DNA of 64,000 bases from Sipunculus nudus (lineage: Eukaryota; Annelida; Sipuncula; Golfingiida; Sipunculidae): the NCBI GenBank assembly GCA_026874595.1, contig JAPPUL010000079.1:1047001-1111000 (forward strand). Direction: 5' to 3'. Each line of letters opens with the position of its first letter. Positions within the stretch are counted from its first letter, which is position 1. The notes under the pieces were generated by a model. That model was not told where the DNA came from. It saw nothing but the letters and a program-made list of their open reading frames with translations, and did no database searches. Both the position numbers and the translations under genes were made by a program. Positions 1 through 8,952 of the stretch are shown here, piece by piece.

Positions 1-1208
1 AGATAGAGCCAATGGACAGTGAAGACCCCCTATTTTTATTATACACGTCAGGGAGCACAGGAAAACCTAAAGGGGTACAGCACTCTCAAGCAGGATATAT
101 ATTATGGGCACAACTTACGATGAAATGGGTATTTGATTTAAAGGAAGAGGACATATACTGGTGCAGCGCAGACATAGGCTGGGTTACAGGCCACACGTAT
201 ATAGTGTACGGGCCATTAGCTTGCGGCGGGACTACAATAATGTACGAAGGTGTGCCAACTTATCCGGATGCGGGCAGATGGTGGAAGATGATTGAGGAGT
301 ATAAAGTAAACCAATTTTACACAGCTCCAACGGCGATAAGATTATTACATAAGGTAGGAGCCGAGGAGCCTAAAAAGTATGATTTAAGTTCGATTAAAAT
401 TCTTGGGACGGTGGGTGAGCCGATAAATCCGGATGCTTGGTTATGGTATCATGAAAGTATCGGCGGTGGACGTTGTGCAATAGTAGATACGTGGTGGCAA
501 ACAGAAACAGGTGGTCATATGATAACGCCGCTTCCGGGCGCAACGCCAACAAAACCAGGTTCAGCAACGTTCCCACTGCCGGGAATAATTGCTGAGATAA
601 TAGATAAAGACGGAAATCCGATGGCAAATAATCAAAAAGGGCTTTTATGCATAACAAGGCCTTGGCCTTCGATGCTAAGGACTATATGGGGAGATCCAAA
701 GCGGTTTGAGACTAATTATTTCAGTCAAGCAAAAAAGAATGGTAAGGCAGTGTATTTTAGTGGGGATGGAGCATATAAAGATGCTGATGGATATATATGG
801 ATAACGGGCCGGGTGGATGATGTACTTAATGTTAGCGGACATAGGATAGGCACTGCTGAGATTGAGTCTGCAATTGGTGAACATAACAACGTTGCAGAAG
901 TGGCTGTTGTTGGAAGACCAGATAGTATTAAAGGGGAAGCTATTGTAGCTTATGTTGTACTTGGACATGATGAGGAATCTGCTAAGGTTCGAGGAGAGAT
1001 AAATGCTTTACTTACCAAAAACATTGGCGCTTTTGCTAAGGCCGACTCTATTACTATAGTACCTGGTTTGCCCAAAACTCGTAGCGGAAAAGTAATGCGT
1101 CGATTGTTAAGAGCTATTGCTAAAGGAGATGAAATTACTCAGGATACTTCTACTCTTGAAGATCCTTCTATAATTACTAAAATACAGGAGGCGGTAAGCC
1201 AAAGTTAG
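1..1208 (+). CDS. acs: Acetyl-CoA synthetase, C-terminal part (5' truncated by window edge)
   Basis: This enzyme activates acetate to acetyl-CoA through an acetyl-AMP intermediate. The frame is open from base 3, so the gene starts outside the window; about 400 of the usual ~650 residues are present. The adenylation P-loop [11 protein letters not shown] lies near the start, followed by the WWQTETGG substrate/AMP motif and, near the C terminus, [14 protein letters not shown], which holds the lysine that is reversibly acetylated in this family. Nothing looks broken. It would feed acetyl-CoA into the same pool as the ATP-citrate lyase at 20997-25025. An inverted repeat 50 bases past the stop may end the transcript. 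Confidence 0.95.
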   Translation, partial: IEPMDSEDPLFLLYTSGSTGKPKGVQHSQAGYILWAQLTMKWVFDLKEEDIYWCSADIGWVTGHTYIVYGPLACGGTTIMYEGVPTYPDAGRWWKMIEEYKVNQFYTAPTAIRLLHKVGAEEPKKYDLSSIKILGTVGEPINPDAWLWYHESIGGGRCAIVDTWWQTETGGHMITPLPGATPTKPGSATFPLPGIIAEIIDKDGNPMANNQKGLLCITRPWPSMLRTIWGDPKRFETNYFSQAKKNGKAVYFSGDGAYKDADGYIWITGRVDDVLNVSGHRIGTAEIESAIGEHNNVAEVAVVGRPDSIKGEAIVAYVVLGHDEESAKVRGEINALLTKNIGAFAKADSITIVPGLPKTRSGKVMRRLLRAIAKGDEITQDTSTLEDPSIITKIQEAVSQS

Positions 1209-1257
1209 TTTAGTTAAATCCTAGTTTTGACATTTCTAATTAGTTCATTATATATAC

Positions 1258-1296
1258 TTAAGGAAGTATTTTGCTTTTTTAGCTTTACTTCCTTAA
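1258..1296 (+). terminator. Inverted repeat after acs, possible terminator
   Basis: TTAAGGAAGTA (1258-1268) and its exact complement TACTTCCTTAA (1286-1296) are separated by 17 bases rich in T. The 11-bp perfect stem lies 50 bases after the acs stop. The downstream T run is short, so termination is an inference from position and symmetry. Confidence 0.5.
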
Positions 1297-1350
1297 ACGT
1301 TTTATAGATAATTATATAATTAACATTACCAGTTTTATTGCCGTTTTATT

Positions 1351-1644
1351 ATGCAACATGTTATTTGTCCAAAATGTGGGCTTGTTAATACCGTTAAACA
1401 CAAATATTGTAGGAAGTGTGAGTTTCCTATAAAAAAACAAAGATTAACAACTACCTTCCTTATTGTCCCTATCTTAGTTTTAGTCTTTCTATTCTTATTT
1501 TCTATCGGCGTTTTTGTTTATCTTGAAATAGAACATCCAGGTTATGGTATTAGAAAACGCGTTGCTATTGCTTGGGATGTTTTAACTTCTCCCTCTTGGA
1601 TTGAAAACTATATAGAACCTAAAAAACAATCAGATAAAAAATAA
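1351..1644 (+). CDS. Small zinc-ribbon membrane protein
   Basis: A 97-residue protein with an N-terminal zinc ribbon made of two CxxC pairs (CPKC at residues 6-9 and CRKC at 20-23). One strongly hydrophobic segment at about residues 34-57 is almost certainly a membrane helix, followed by a basic tail. I do not recognise a named family. The layout suggests a zinc ribbon facing the cytoplasm with the tail outside, or the reverse. The ribbon resembles that of the protein at 8066-8935, which carries its zinc ribbon at the C terminus after a membrane helix. No function can be assigned. Confidence 0.7.
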   Translation: MQHVICPKCGLVNTVKHKYCRKCEFPIKKQRLTTTFLIVPILVLVFLFLFSIGVFVYLEIEHPGYGIRKRVAIAWDVLTSPSWIENYIEPKKQSDKK

Positions 1645-1939
1645 TCCCTATATAATTCTACCGCCATTCTACATCTTATAAAGATAACGCATTATAAGAC
1701 ATCCTAAAACCATTATCTAAAGTAGATATCCAAAGTAAATTCTATATCTTATTCTTGCATTATTATTACTTTAGCTTTTTTTATTTTTGTCGTTACTGCT
1801 CATATAGGCATCCATAAATATTTTTATGTTATATTCATTCTATTTGTCTTTTGCTTGCTTTAGGGTTTATAAATTATGTGCTTTATTTTAAACAAAACGC
1901 TTTTTGTAACACTATTTTTTTATAAAAGGGTTTAATGTC
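1645..1939. other. AT-rich intergenic region
   Basis: About 295 bases of AT-rich sequence with no open frame of note, no tRNA-like fold and no clear hairpin. It presumably carries the promoter for the methyltransferase gene, but I cannot single out a -35/-10 pair with confidence. Confidence 0.4.
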
Positions 1940-2827
1940 GTGGGGAATATTATATCAGAACAAGATATCCAACAAAATACTATTCAAAAACACTTAAGCT
2001 CTTCACATGAAAACAACTTTATTAACTGTAAAATATGTGGCTCTTCTTTAAACTCGCCGTTTTTCTCTTACCATGACTTTTTTTATGTTAAATGTAGCTC
2101 TTGTGAGTTTGTTTACCAAAACCCTCAGCCATCACAAAAAGAAATTTTTGATATATATAATGATGAGTACTTCGAATATGAAATCGAAAACCAAAACGCC
2201 TTCTTCAAGCTTATGCAATTATCTTTAAAAGATATCCATTTTAATCATATTTCTAAGCAATTTGCTCACCCAAGACGATTCCTTGATATCGGTTGTGCAA
2301 CAGGGCTTTTGCTAAACTACATAAAAAAGCAAGACTGGCTTACTTTTGGTGTTGAAATCTGTAAGCGTTCGGCTGATTACGCTCGCTCGAACTTTAAACT
2401 AAATGTCATTTGTTCACCTTTACACCAAGCTGCATTTCAGTCGAATTTCTTCCATGTTGTTCACTTATCTCATCTAATAGAACATGTAACTGACCCTTGT
2501 GCCCTACTTGATGAGATTTATAGAATTACTATACCCGGCGGTTTTGTTATTATTACTACTCCTAATGTCGATGGGCTATTTGCTAAAATATATCGTCCAT
2601 CCTGGAGAAGTGCCATTAAAGAACACCTTTTTCTATTCTCTAAAAAGACATTAGCTAATCTTTTACAGCAAAAAGGTTTCTTTATTCATAAAAAGCTCTC
2701 TTGGGGAGCTATACCTATTGAGAAGAATAAAAACAAATTCGTTAAAGCCGCTTTTGACAAACTTGTTAAGCAATTAAATCTTGGGGATGTTATGCTTTTT
2801 CTTGCTCAAAAAAAATATTCAACTTAA
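1940..2827 (+). CDS. Class I SAM-dependent methyltransferase with N-terminal zinc ribbon
   Basis: Residues about 30-58 hold two cysteine pairs (CKIC and CSSC) in the form of the short zinc ribbon that precedes many class I methyltransferases. The SAM-binding glycine loop is FLDIGCATGLLLNYI at about residues 114-128, with acidic post-motif VGVE-like sequence FGVEICK after it. HLSHLIEHVTDP matches motif II/III of the ubiG-like fold. The GTG start at 1940 has AAAAGGG ten bases upstream; an ATG five bases earlier is out of frame. The substrate cannot be read from sequence. Such proteins often act on sugars or lipids of the cell envelope. Confidence 0.85.
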   Translation: MGNIISEQDIQQNTIQKHLSSSHENNFINCKICGSSLNSPFFSYHDFFYVKCSSCEFVYQNPQPSQKEIFDIYNDEYFEYEIENQNAFFKLMQLSLKDIHFNHISKQFAHPRRFLDIGCATGLLLNYIKKQDWLTFGVEICKRSADYARSNFKLNVICSPLHQAAFQSNFFHVVHLSHLIEHVTDPCALLDEIYRITIPGGFVIITTPNVDGLFAKIYRPSWRSAIKEHLFLFSKKTLANLLQQKGFFIHKKLSWGAIPIEKNKNKFVKAAFDKLVKQLNLGDVMLFLAQKKYST

Positions 2828-2845
2828 CTCTGTTTGGAGGGCTAT

Positions 2846-3613
2846 ATGTACAATACGATAGTGAGATTTAATTTAGCTTTTACTATTATACTAGCTATTA
2901 TTCTAGCTATTTTTACTACCACCTTTGCTCAAAGACAAAATGATTCCAAAACTTTACAGGTAGAGAAACTATTACATCAAGCTCTTACTGAAGATTCTTT
3001 AGGACAGAAAATATTCCTACTTAAAAACGCTTTGAGAAAGGCTCCTAATAATAGTATGGTACAATTCGTGCTGGGTAAGCTTTTATGTTCTAAAAACGAC
3101 CAAAAGAATGGTATTCCCCTACTCTTAAAAGCTCAGAAAAATCCTCGCTTCACCGTTAGAGTCCTTAAATTCCTTGCAAACTTCCATTACGAAAAAAAGG
3201 AGTTTGATAAGTCTGCAAAGTATCTTAGTATGATTATCCGTGTTAAAGAAGGTAACTCTTATCTTTACAACTATCGATATGCTATTACTCAGCAATATGC
3301 TAAAAAGTACAAAGCTGCAAACTATTTCTTTTTACGTGCTTTTGCTTTACGGAAAATGGATGATGATAAGGAGATTCTTGTCAATGTTGCAGACAATTAT
3401 TACTTGCTGAAAGATTATAAGAGGGCGTTTTTTTACCTTAAAGATTACCCTTATAAAAACAATAACAACCAAAAAGCTCTTAGACTTTGGATTAAAACTA
3501 CTTACAAAACTAATCACCTTGCCAAAGCTGACTCTGCTATACAATTATACATCGATACTTGGGGAGAGGATAAGTGGATTATTAATTTACAAAAAACCTT
3601 AAATTCTGAATAA
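2846..3613 (+). CDS. Exported TPR-like repeat protein
   Basis: The start at 2846 is chosen because GGAGG ends five bases before it; a TTG twelve bases upstream has no such site. The N terminus is a typical signal peptide (a long hydrophobic run ending TTTFAQ) with predicted cleavage after about residue 29. The rest is alpha-helical with TPR-like periodicity (for example the segments around LGKLLCSKNDQ, FLANFHYEKKEFDKSAKYLS and ADNYYLLKDYKRAFFYL), consistent with a periplasmic protein-interaction scaffold. It starts 18 bases after the methyltransferase stop, so the two are probably co-transcribed. No specific partner is known. Confidence 0.7.
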   Translation: MYNTIVRFNLAFTIILAIILAIFTTTFAQRQNDSKTLQVEKLLHQALTEDSLGQKIFLLKNALRKAPNNSMVQFVLGKLLCSKNDQKNGIPLLLKAQKNPRFTVRVLKFLANFHYEKKEFDKSAKYLSMIIRVKEGNSYLYNYRYAITQQYAKKYKAANYFFLRAFALRKMDDDKEILVNVADNYYLLKDYKRAFFYLKDYPYKNNNNQKALRLWIKTTYKTNHLAKADSAIQLYIDTWGEDKWIINLQKTLNSE

Positions 3614-3800
3614 ACATTAAATAAACATTAAAAAAAGCTCTTTGTTAAATATCTTATCATGCTCGACATTCATGCCTTATCCTTGTCCTGCAGCCCTGCT
3701 ATCATGCCATAGACTTTGACCTTCTTAAAACTGCATGTCCTGACTTATCATCCCCGACTTAGCATGCCACCAACTACCCCCTTATCCTGACCACATTTTA

Positions 3801-4097
3801 TTACAGCTTTTTTTCCGCCTGTTTGGCTTCTTCTGAGCTTGCTTTCTTTAAAGCCTCTTCTTTTTGCTTATTTTTATGCGATTTATAGCTCTTTTTATAT
3901 TTTAAATATAATTTCCTATATTGATCTTTCCTAGCTGGATCCTCTTCTGCATTATACTTTTTCTTATAGTATATCATGTGCTTTATTACTACGTTTACAT
4001 CCCCTTCTGCCCCATCATTCCTTACTCCCTTATCAACACATTCAAGCATTGTAAATCCTACTATCATAATAACTAGTGATAACATTACTTTTTTCAT
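3801..4097 (-). CDS. Small lysine-rich secreted protein, possible lipoprotein
   Basis: A 98-residue product with an N-terminal hydrophobic segment MKKVMLSLVIMIVGFTMLEC. The cysteine at residue 20 could be lipidated, but Glu at -1 departs from the usual lipobox, so this is uncertain (spirochaetal lipoboxes are looser). The mature part is short, very rich in Lys and Glu and probably helical. AGGAAGG seven bases before the ATG supports the start. It lies alone on the minus strand between plus-strand genes. I do not recognise a family. Confidence 0.6.
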   Translation of the reverse strand: MKKVMLSLVIMIVGFTMLECVDKGVRNDGAEGDVNVVIKHMIYYKKKYNAEEDPARKDQYRKLYLKYKKSYKSHKNKQKEEALKKASSEEAKQAEKKL

Positions 4098-4223
4098 TAC
4101 TTTTCCTTCCTATTTTTCATTAATTTTTTATAAATTACTTTTGTAAGCAGTTCCATTTCATATATTATCATATATTATATATAATATAAATATTTTACCT
4201 ATATTAGTATAAGGATTATTTTT

Positions 4224-5228
4224 ATGTTTGCAAAGCCTATTTTATCTTTATTTCTTTTTATTTTTTATGCTATTTTTACTTTATTTTATTTCTCCGCCTG
4301 TTCTGAGCGTAAACCTAAATCTGTTAAAGAACAAGACCTTGCAATTGAGCAATTAAAAAACGTTAAGCCTATTGACGTTTTGCCTAATAACACTTCCTTA
4401 CTAACTGCTATCAAGAATAAAGACGTCTTAACTAATTACAATATTAATTCTTATGCCATCTTGGACCAGGATAGTTTGTTTGAGAAGATTAATGGGGCTG
4501 CAGACGGATACATCAAAAACCATGGCTTTGTTGAGTGTGCTTACCTTGAAATCTCTCACAAAGTTCATAAAAAGGCTAAGTTTATTTTATATGTTTATGA
4601 TATGAATAGTCCCATCCAGGCCTTTGGGATTTATAGCAGCGAACGAAACCCCTCTTACAACTTTATCGATATTAAAAATCAAGGCTACTTAGAAGGCACT
4701 ACTCTCTCCTTTTGGAAAAATAAATATTATGTTAAATTAGAACTGCAAAGCTCCGTTAAGGAATTCAATAACTTGCTACTTGCTCTTGCTAAGCGTATTT
4801 CTAACATCATCCCTCAAGACAAAAATACTTTAGACACTTTCTCCTTATTCCCTAAACAAAATATTATCCCTTTCAAAAGACGTTTTTATTTCGCTAACTT
4901 CGACTCCCAACCTCTTTTCAAAAACGTTTATCAGGTCTTTTATGATTCTAACTTAAACAATAAAAAAGAGTCGCCATATATCTTTATAGCTAAATTCCAA
5001 AATCAACAAGCTTTAAAAAACGCTTTTAACAAGTACAAGGACTTTTTAGAACTTAGGAAAAAACATTCGGACAAAAATATATCTATCTTCTTTGACCCTC
5101 TGGACAATGCTTTCCTCTCTTTTGTATTCATTAACAACTATATAGTTGGTACTAAGGGCTTTGACGTCAAAAATGCTGTTTCTAATTCCCAAAACATTAT
5201 CAAGAATATTAACTCTTTTGTTAACTAA
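4224..5228 (+). CDS. Lipoprotein resembling the DUF6599 family
   Basis: The signal peptide ends in FYFSAC, a good lipobox with Cys26, so this is a predicted lipoprotein. The mature part contains features of DUF6599 proteins as I know them: a 'KINGAADGYIKNHGF' type segment, then a strand with YVYDMNSPIQAFGIYSSER, then a TLSFWKNKYYVKL strand. The family has no established function but is found on the surface or periplasmic face of diderm bacteria. The length of 334 residues is usual. Family placement is from memory of motif patterns, not from a search. Confidence 0.7.
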   Translation: MFAKPILSLFLFIFYAIFTLFYFSACSERKPKSVKEQDLAIEQLKNVKPIDVLPNNTSLLTAIKNKDVLTNYNINSYAILDQDSLFEKINGAADGYIKNHGFVECAYLEISHKVHKKAKFILYVYDMNSPIQAFGIYSSERNPSYNFIDIKNQGYLEGTTLSFWKNKYYVKLELQSSVKEFNNLLLALAKRISNIIPQDKNTLDTFSLFPKQNIIPFKRRFYFANFDSQPLFKNVYQVFYDSNLNNKKESPYIFIAKFQNQQALKNAFNKYKDFLELRKKHSDKNISIFFDPLDNAFLSFVFINNYIVGTKGFDVKNAVSNSQNIIKNINSFVN

Positions 5229-5278
5229 ACTTAGACTTTTATTCTTACTTGGCTTTTGGCTCTTGCTTCTTGCTTGAC

Positions 5279-6121
5279 TTATTCTTGCCCCTGGCTTATT
5301 TGCTCTTCGTAGGCATCTAATATGTTTGATACTAGCATTAAATTAGTGAGTAGCCCAACTCCCCCAGGTACAGGACTTATCATAGCGACTATATCCTTTA
5401 CCACTTCAAAGTCAACATCACCGCATAATCCTTCATCTAAATAATTTGTCCCAACATCAATCACTACCATCCCTTCTCTTACCCATTCCTTTGTTATGTG
5501 TTTTGCTCGCCCTATCGCTGCTACCAAGATGTCTGATCGCTTGCTCTCCTCCTCTATATCTTTTGTCTTTGAATGACATAATATAACACTCGCATCCGCT
5601 TTGATAAATAATGACACCAACGGTTTGCCCACTATATTACTACGCCCCAATATGCATACTCGCTTGCCCCTAACTTCTATCTTATAATATTCTAGTAGCT
5701 TCATAACAGACATCGCTGTACAAGGAATATGACTCTTTTGGCCAAGCACCAATTTACCCATACTCCCTGAGCTTACACCCTCTATATCCTTCCCCGTTTC
5801 TATATACTCGGGTAACCCTTTTAGATGTCCCGGTAATGGCTGATTCAAAAGTATACCCGATACTCTAAAATCCATATTAAGCTCATTAAGCCGCTTAATC
5901 CCTTCTGCTAAACTTATATCTTCTCCATATTCCTCTATCTCACTCTCTATTCCTACCCTCTTACACGTCTTCTCTATACTCCTATTATACCATTTGCTCG
6001 CCTCATCCTCCCCCACCCTTACTATCACTACCTTCGGTTTGCTCTTTTCATCAATATACGATACTCGCTCCTTTAAACTAGACAATGTCTCCTCTGATAC
6101 CACTTTTCCCGACAATATCAT
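5279..6121 (-). CDS. folD: FolD-type methylenetetrahydrofolate dehydrogenase, cyclohydrolase residues lost
   Basis: FolD normally oxidises 5,10-methylene-THF to methenyl-THF and then hydrolyses it to 10-formyl-THF. The nucleotide-binding motif GRSNIVGKP and the C-terminal SPVPGGVGLLTN motif are intact and length (280) is normal. By alignment with E. coli FolD, the three residues needed for the cyclohydrolase step are all changed: the YxxxK lysine (Lys54) is Ile49, Gln98 is Asn93 and Asp121 is Glu114. The likely outcome is a dehydrogenase with weak or no cyclohydrolase activity. Its start overlaps the stop of the upstream cyclohydrolase-like gene by four bases (ATGA), so the two are translationally coupled, and that neighbour can plausibly supply the missing step. 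Confidence 0.9.
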   Translation of the reverse strand: MILSGKVVSEETLSSLKERVSYIDEKSKPKVVIVRVGEDEASKWYNRSIEKTCKRVGIESEIEEYGEDISLAEGIKRLNELNMDFRVSGILLNQPLPGHLKGLPEYIETGKDIEGVSSGSMGKLVLGQKSHIPCTAMSVMKLLEYYKIEVRGKRVCILGRSNIVGKPLVSLFIKADASVILCHSKTKDIEEESKRSDILVAAIGRAKHITKEWVREGMVVIDVGTNYLDEGLCGDVDFEVVKDIVAMISPVPGGVGLLTNLMLVSNILDAYEEQISQGQE

Positions 6122-6738
6122 AATATCTTGCCTGCCTTGTATTCCTTAAACAATGTGGCTTTATCTTCTGTTAGCTTCCTTGCATTCTCTACTATCTTTC
6201 CCATCTTTTGGGCAAAATCTAGATGTATCCCCTCATCCTTTATCCCCTCCAGGTTTATTAACACGTTTGTGAAACTCGATTCTATGCTAAGTTGTCCATG
6301 CAAAAGGCCTATATAGGCGTCGCTTTTTACATTTATATTCCCTATCCGCCCCACTAACATCGCATACTCCAAAACCTTTAACCCCTCCGCCGCCATCCTA
6401 AGCGAAAATAATGCTCCCTTTAGCAACGCCTGCTTTATACCTATCTCTCGCTCTGCTTCCGAAAGCTTATAGGATTTCATTATCTCTTCGAATACTAATA
6501 CATCTTCATCCACCTTCTCCATATAAAATCGCTTGACCCCCTCCGCTTCCTTGCGTACACCCTCTATCTCTTCTTCAACCCCCTTATACCTTTTCTTTCC
6601 TAATGTCAAATTACATACCATTAGCACCAACAATATGCCCTGTAAACCCGTAAATGCCGCTACGCTGCCTCCCCCAGGACTTGCCTTTTTCGAACCCAAA
6701 TCTTCTATATATCCCCTGAAACTCCCTTCTATATACAA
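6118..6738 (-). CDS. fchA: Cyclodeaminase/cyclohydrolase family protein (FchA-like)
   Basis: A 206-residue stand-alone protein matching the C-terminal domain of formiminotransferase-cyclodeaminase. The signature SPGGGSVAAFTG is at about residues 20-31, followed by MVCNLTLGKKRY. Stand-alone members include FchA, the methenyl-THF cyclohydrolase of methylotrophs and acetogens. No formiminotransferase domain or histidine-degradation gene lies nearby, and the next gene is a FolD lacking its own cyclohydrolase residues, so cyclohydrolase is the better guess than cyclodeaminase. The TTG start is supported by a strong GGGAGGAGG six bases upstream. It sits between tgt and folD in one minus-strand operon. 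Confidence 0.85.
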   Translation of the reverse strand: MYIEGSFRGYIEDLGSKKASPGGGSVAAFTGLQGILLVLMVCNLTLGKKRYKGVEEEIEGVRKEAEGVKRFYMEKVDEDVLVFEEIMKSYKLSEAEREIGIKQALLKGALFSLRMAAEGLKVLEYAMLVGRIGNINVKSDAYIGLLHGQLSIESSFTNVLINLEGIKDEGIHLDFAQKMGKIVENARKLTEDKATLFKEYKAGKIL

Positions 6739-6798
6739 CTTTTGCCTCCTCCCTTAATCCTATGTTTTTATTAACCATATCCTTAACCCATAAGCCAT

Positions 6799-7944
6799 CT
6801 ATAACCACTCCTTAAAACGCTCCCAAAAACTATCATCCTCTATCGACTCTCTTATCTCCCTCATAAGACCCTTCATATAATATAAATTATGATAACTTGC
6901 AAGCCGAGGTCCCAATACCTCCCCTGACTTGAATAGATGATTTAAATACCCTCTTGTGTACTTTTTACATACATAACAACCGCATTCCTCCTCTATCGGC
7001 CTTTTGGAATGTCTATTTGCTTTGTTTTTTAGTATTAAATTCCCCGCTTTTGTAAATACACTCCCGTTTCTTCCAACCCGCGTCGGGTACACTGAGTCAA
7101 ATAAATCTACTCCCTCTGATACCCCTTTTATTATGTCCTTTGGTTTGCCTATTCCCATCAAATATCGAGGTTTGTCTTTCGGCAACAAATTCGTCGATAT
7201 TTCTAATATCTCTTCCCTTACTCTCCTCTCCTCTCCTACACTAAGTCCCCCTATCGCATACCCTTTTAAATCCATTTCTACGAAATCTCTTATACTCTCT
7301 TCTCGCAAATCTTTATGAAATTGACCCTGCACTATACCAAATAATATATAATCTTTTCCCTTTGAATACTCCTTCGACTTAAGACCCCACCTTCGTGTAC
7401 GCTTTACCCCCTCCCTTGCCTCCTCATAACTTGCATCCACCCCAAGACATACATCCAGCGGCATCACTATCTCTGATCCCAAGACCTCTTGTATCTCAAG
7501 CACTCTCTTGGGCGTGAACAGGTGTTTTGAACCATCTATATGTGATCTGAACTCTATCCCCTCATCTGTTATCTTGTTTAATTCACTCAAACTGTATCCT
7601 TGGTACCCGCCACTGTCTGTTAACACGTTCCCTTCCCAATTCGAAAACTTATGCAGCCCACCAAAACCATTTATTACTTCAAGCCCCGGCCTTAAGTATA
7701 AATGATACGCATTTGCAAGCATTATAGAATACCCAAGCCCCTTAAGCTCTTCACTCGTTAGTAGCTTTACCATCCCTTGCGTGCCAACTGGCATGAACTC
7801 AGGCGTCGCTACCTCTCCTCGCCTTAGCCGTAACTTTCCTACTCGCTCACTTTTATAGCTTCCTTCCTTTTCTATCTTGTACATCTTTTCCATCTTAGCA
7901 CCACCCCCATCTACTATCAAACTCATACCTACACCTTTTGACAT
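6799..7944 (-). CDS. tgt: Queuine tRNA-guanine transglycosylase
   Basis: The enzyme exchanges guanine at the wobble position of GUN anticodons for preQ1. Diagnostic segments are PEFMPVGTQGMVKLLT, LANAYHLYLRPG, TDSGGYQGYSLS (with the nucleophile-region Asp and the substrate loop), GGLSVGE, and the zinc site CGCYVCKKYTRGYLNHL near the C terminus. The N terminus is uncertain: the start at 7944 lacks a ribosome binding site, while Met7 (7926) follows AAAGGTG and Met18 follows a G-rich stretch. Downstream by 60 bases is fchA. No queuosine-synthesis gene is seen in the window. Confidence 0.95.
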   Translation of the reverse strand: MSKGVGMSLIVDGGGAKMEKMYKIEKEGSYKSERVGKLRLRRGEVATPEFMPVGTQGMVKLLTSEELKGLGYSIMLANAYHLYLRPGLEVINGFGGLHKFSNWEGNVLTDSGGYQGYSLSELNKITDEGIEFRSHIDGSKHLFTPKRVLEIQEVLGSEIVMPLDVCLGVDASYEEAREGVKRTRRWGLKSKEYSKGKDYILFGIVQGQFHKDLREESIRDFVEMDLKGYAIGGLSVGEERRVREEILEISTNLLPKDKPRYLMGIGKPKDIIKGVSEGVDLFDSVYPTRVGRNGSVFTKAGNLILKNKANRHSKRPIEEECGCYVCKKYTRGYLNHLFKSGEVLGPRLASYHNLYYMKGLMREIRESIEDDSFWERFKEWL

Positions 7945-8065
7945 ATTCAGTATAATACTTTTTCATCCCGATAAGACAACTTTTTTGCTCTAAATTACTC
8001 CCTTTATCTCTTATTTTTAGCTTTTTATTCTCTTTTGTGCTTTGTTGTGTTATTATCTTTTTATT

Positions 8066-8935
8066 ATGAGATCGCTTTTCACCTTTATTGCTTTTACTGC
8101 TTTTTTATTCGCTCAGAGCAATTTAGCTTATTCTGACCAAAATAATAACAAGAATAATAGCATTATCGCCCAAAAAGAACACTTTGAAGACCCTGTTCCG
8201 ATATCCGTTTTTAAAAAATCCGTTTGCATAAGCTTTAATCTCCCTAAAAACGACTCTTGTGTTTTGTCTGGGCACTTTATTTATTCTCTTTCTAAAAAAC
8301 AACTACTCGCATTAATTCAAAACCCTGTGCCCACTCTACGAAGCATTAAACCGCAATTTAAAGCCAAAGTCCAAAAACAGATTAAACATATACCCACTGC
8401 CTCGTTCTCCTTAGTTCCTATTGTCGGAGAAGAGTTTTGCATTATCTCAGGACTCCTCCTTGACCCTAAGCTTGATGCCGTAATTCAACACAAAGGTAGA
8501 CGATTCCCTTTCAAACAAGAAGCTATCGCCACTTTCATTAGCGACCCTCAAAAACAATTCAGAAAAAAAGAAATGATTAGTAGCTTATTTACAGAAGATG
8601 CTAAGAGTAATAAGAAAATGAACTTGAGCCTCTTTTATATTACTCTTTATTTCTTAATCTCTTTTATTCTCGGCGGCATTTGCTCTTCTTTGGCGCTTAC
8701 TAAAGGGCTTTCCACCAAAAAATGGTTTGTTCTTGGGTTTATATTTAATTTTATTTCATTAATTATTATCATTATCTTGAAAAAAGTAGAGCTTCCGTCT
8801 AATAATTTCGGATTCCTTGGGAGAGTACAAAAGACCCGTGAGCCTATAGCCTGTCATAAGTGTGGATACTTAAACCATCCAAGCGCTTTGCTTTGTTCTA
8901 AGTGTCAAGGCAACATACTTGCTAACAATGTTTAA
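8066..8935 (+). CDS. Exported/membrane protein with C-terminal zinc ribbon
   Basis: The ATG at 8066 is preferred over the TTG at 8042 because it gives a clean signal peptide (RSLFTFIAFTAFLFAQSNLAYS). The body, about 180 residues, has no motif I recognise. One or two hydrophobic segments near residues 190-240 are followed by a zinc ribbon with CHKC and CSKC pairs at the extreme C terminus. With an exported N-terminal part, the ribbon would lie in the cytoplasm if the helix count is odd. The gene ends 17 bases before the flavoprotein/Fe-S gene and is probably co-transcribed with it. No function can be given. Confidence 0.65.
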   Translation: MRSLFTFIAFTAFLFAQSNLAYSDQNNNKNNSIIAQKEHFEDPVPISVFKKSVCISFNLPKNDSCVLSGHFIYSLSKKQLLALIQNPVPTLRSIKPQFKAKVQKQIKHIPTASFSLVPIVGEEFCIISGLLLDPKLDAVIQHKGRRFPFKQEAIATFISDPQKQFRKKEMISSLFTEDAKSNKKMNLSLFYITLYFLISFILGGICSSLALTKGLSTKKWFVLGFIFNFISLIIIIILKKVELPSNNFGFLGRVQKTREPIACHKCGYLNHPSALLCSKCQGNILANNV

Positions 8936-8952
8936 CATAAAAAGGAGTTTTT

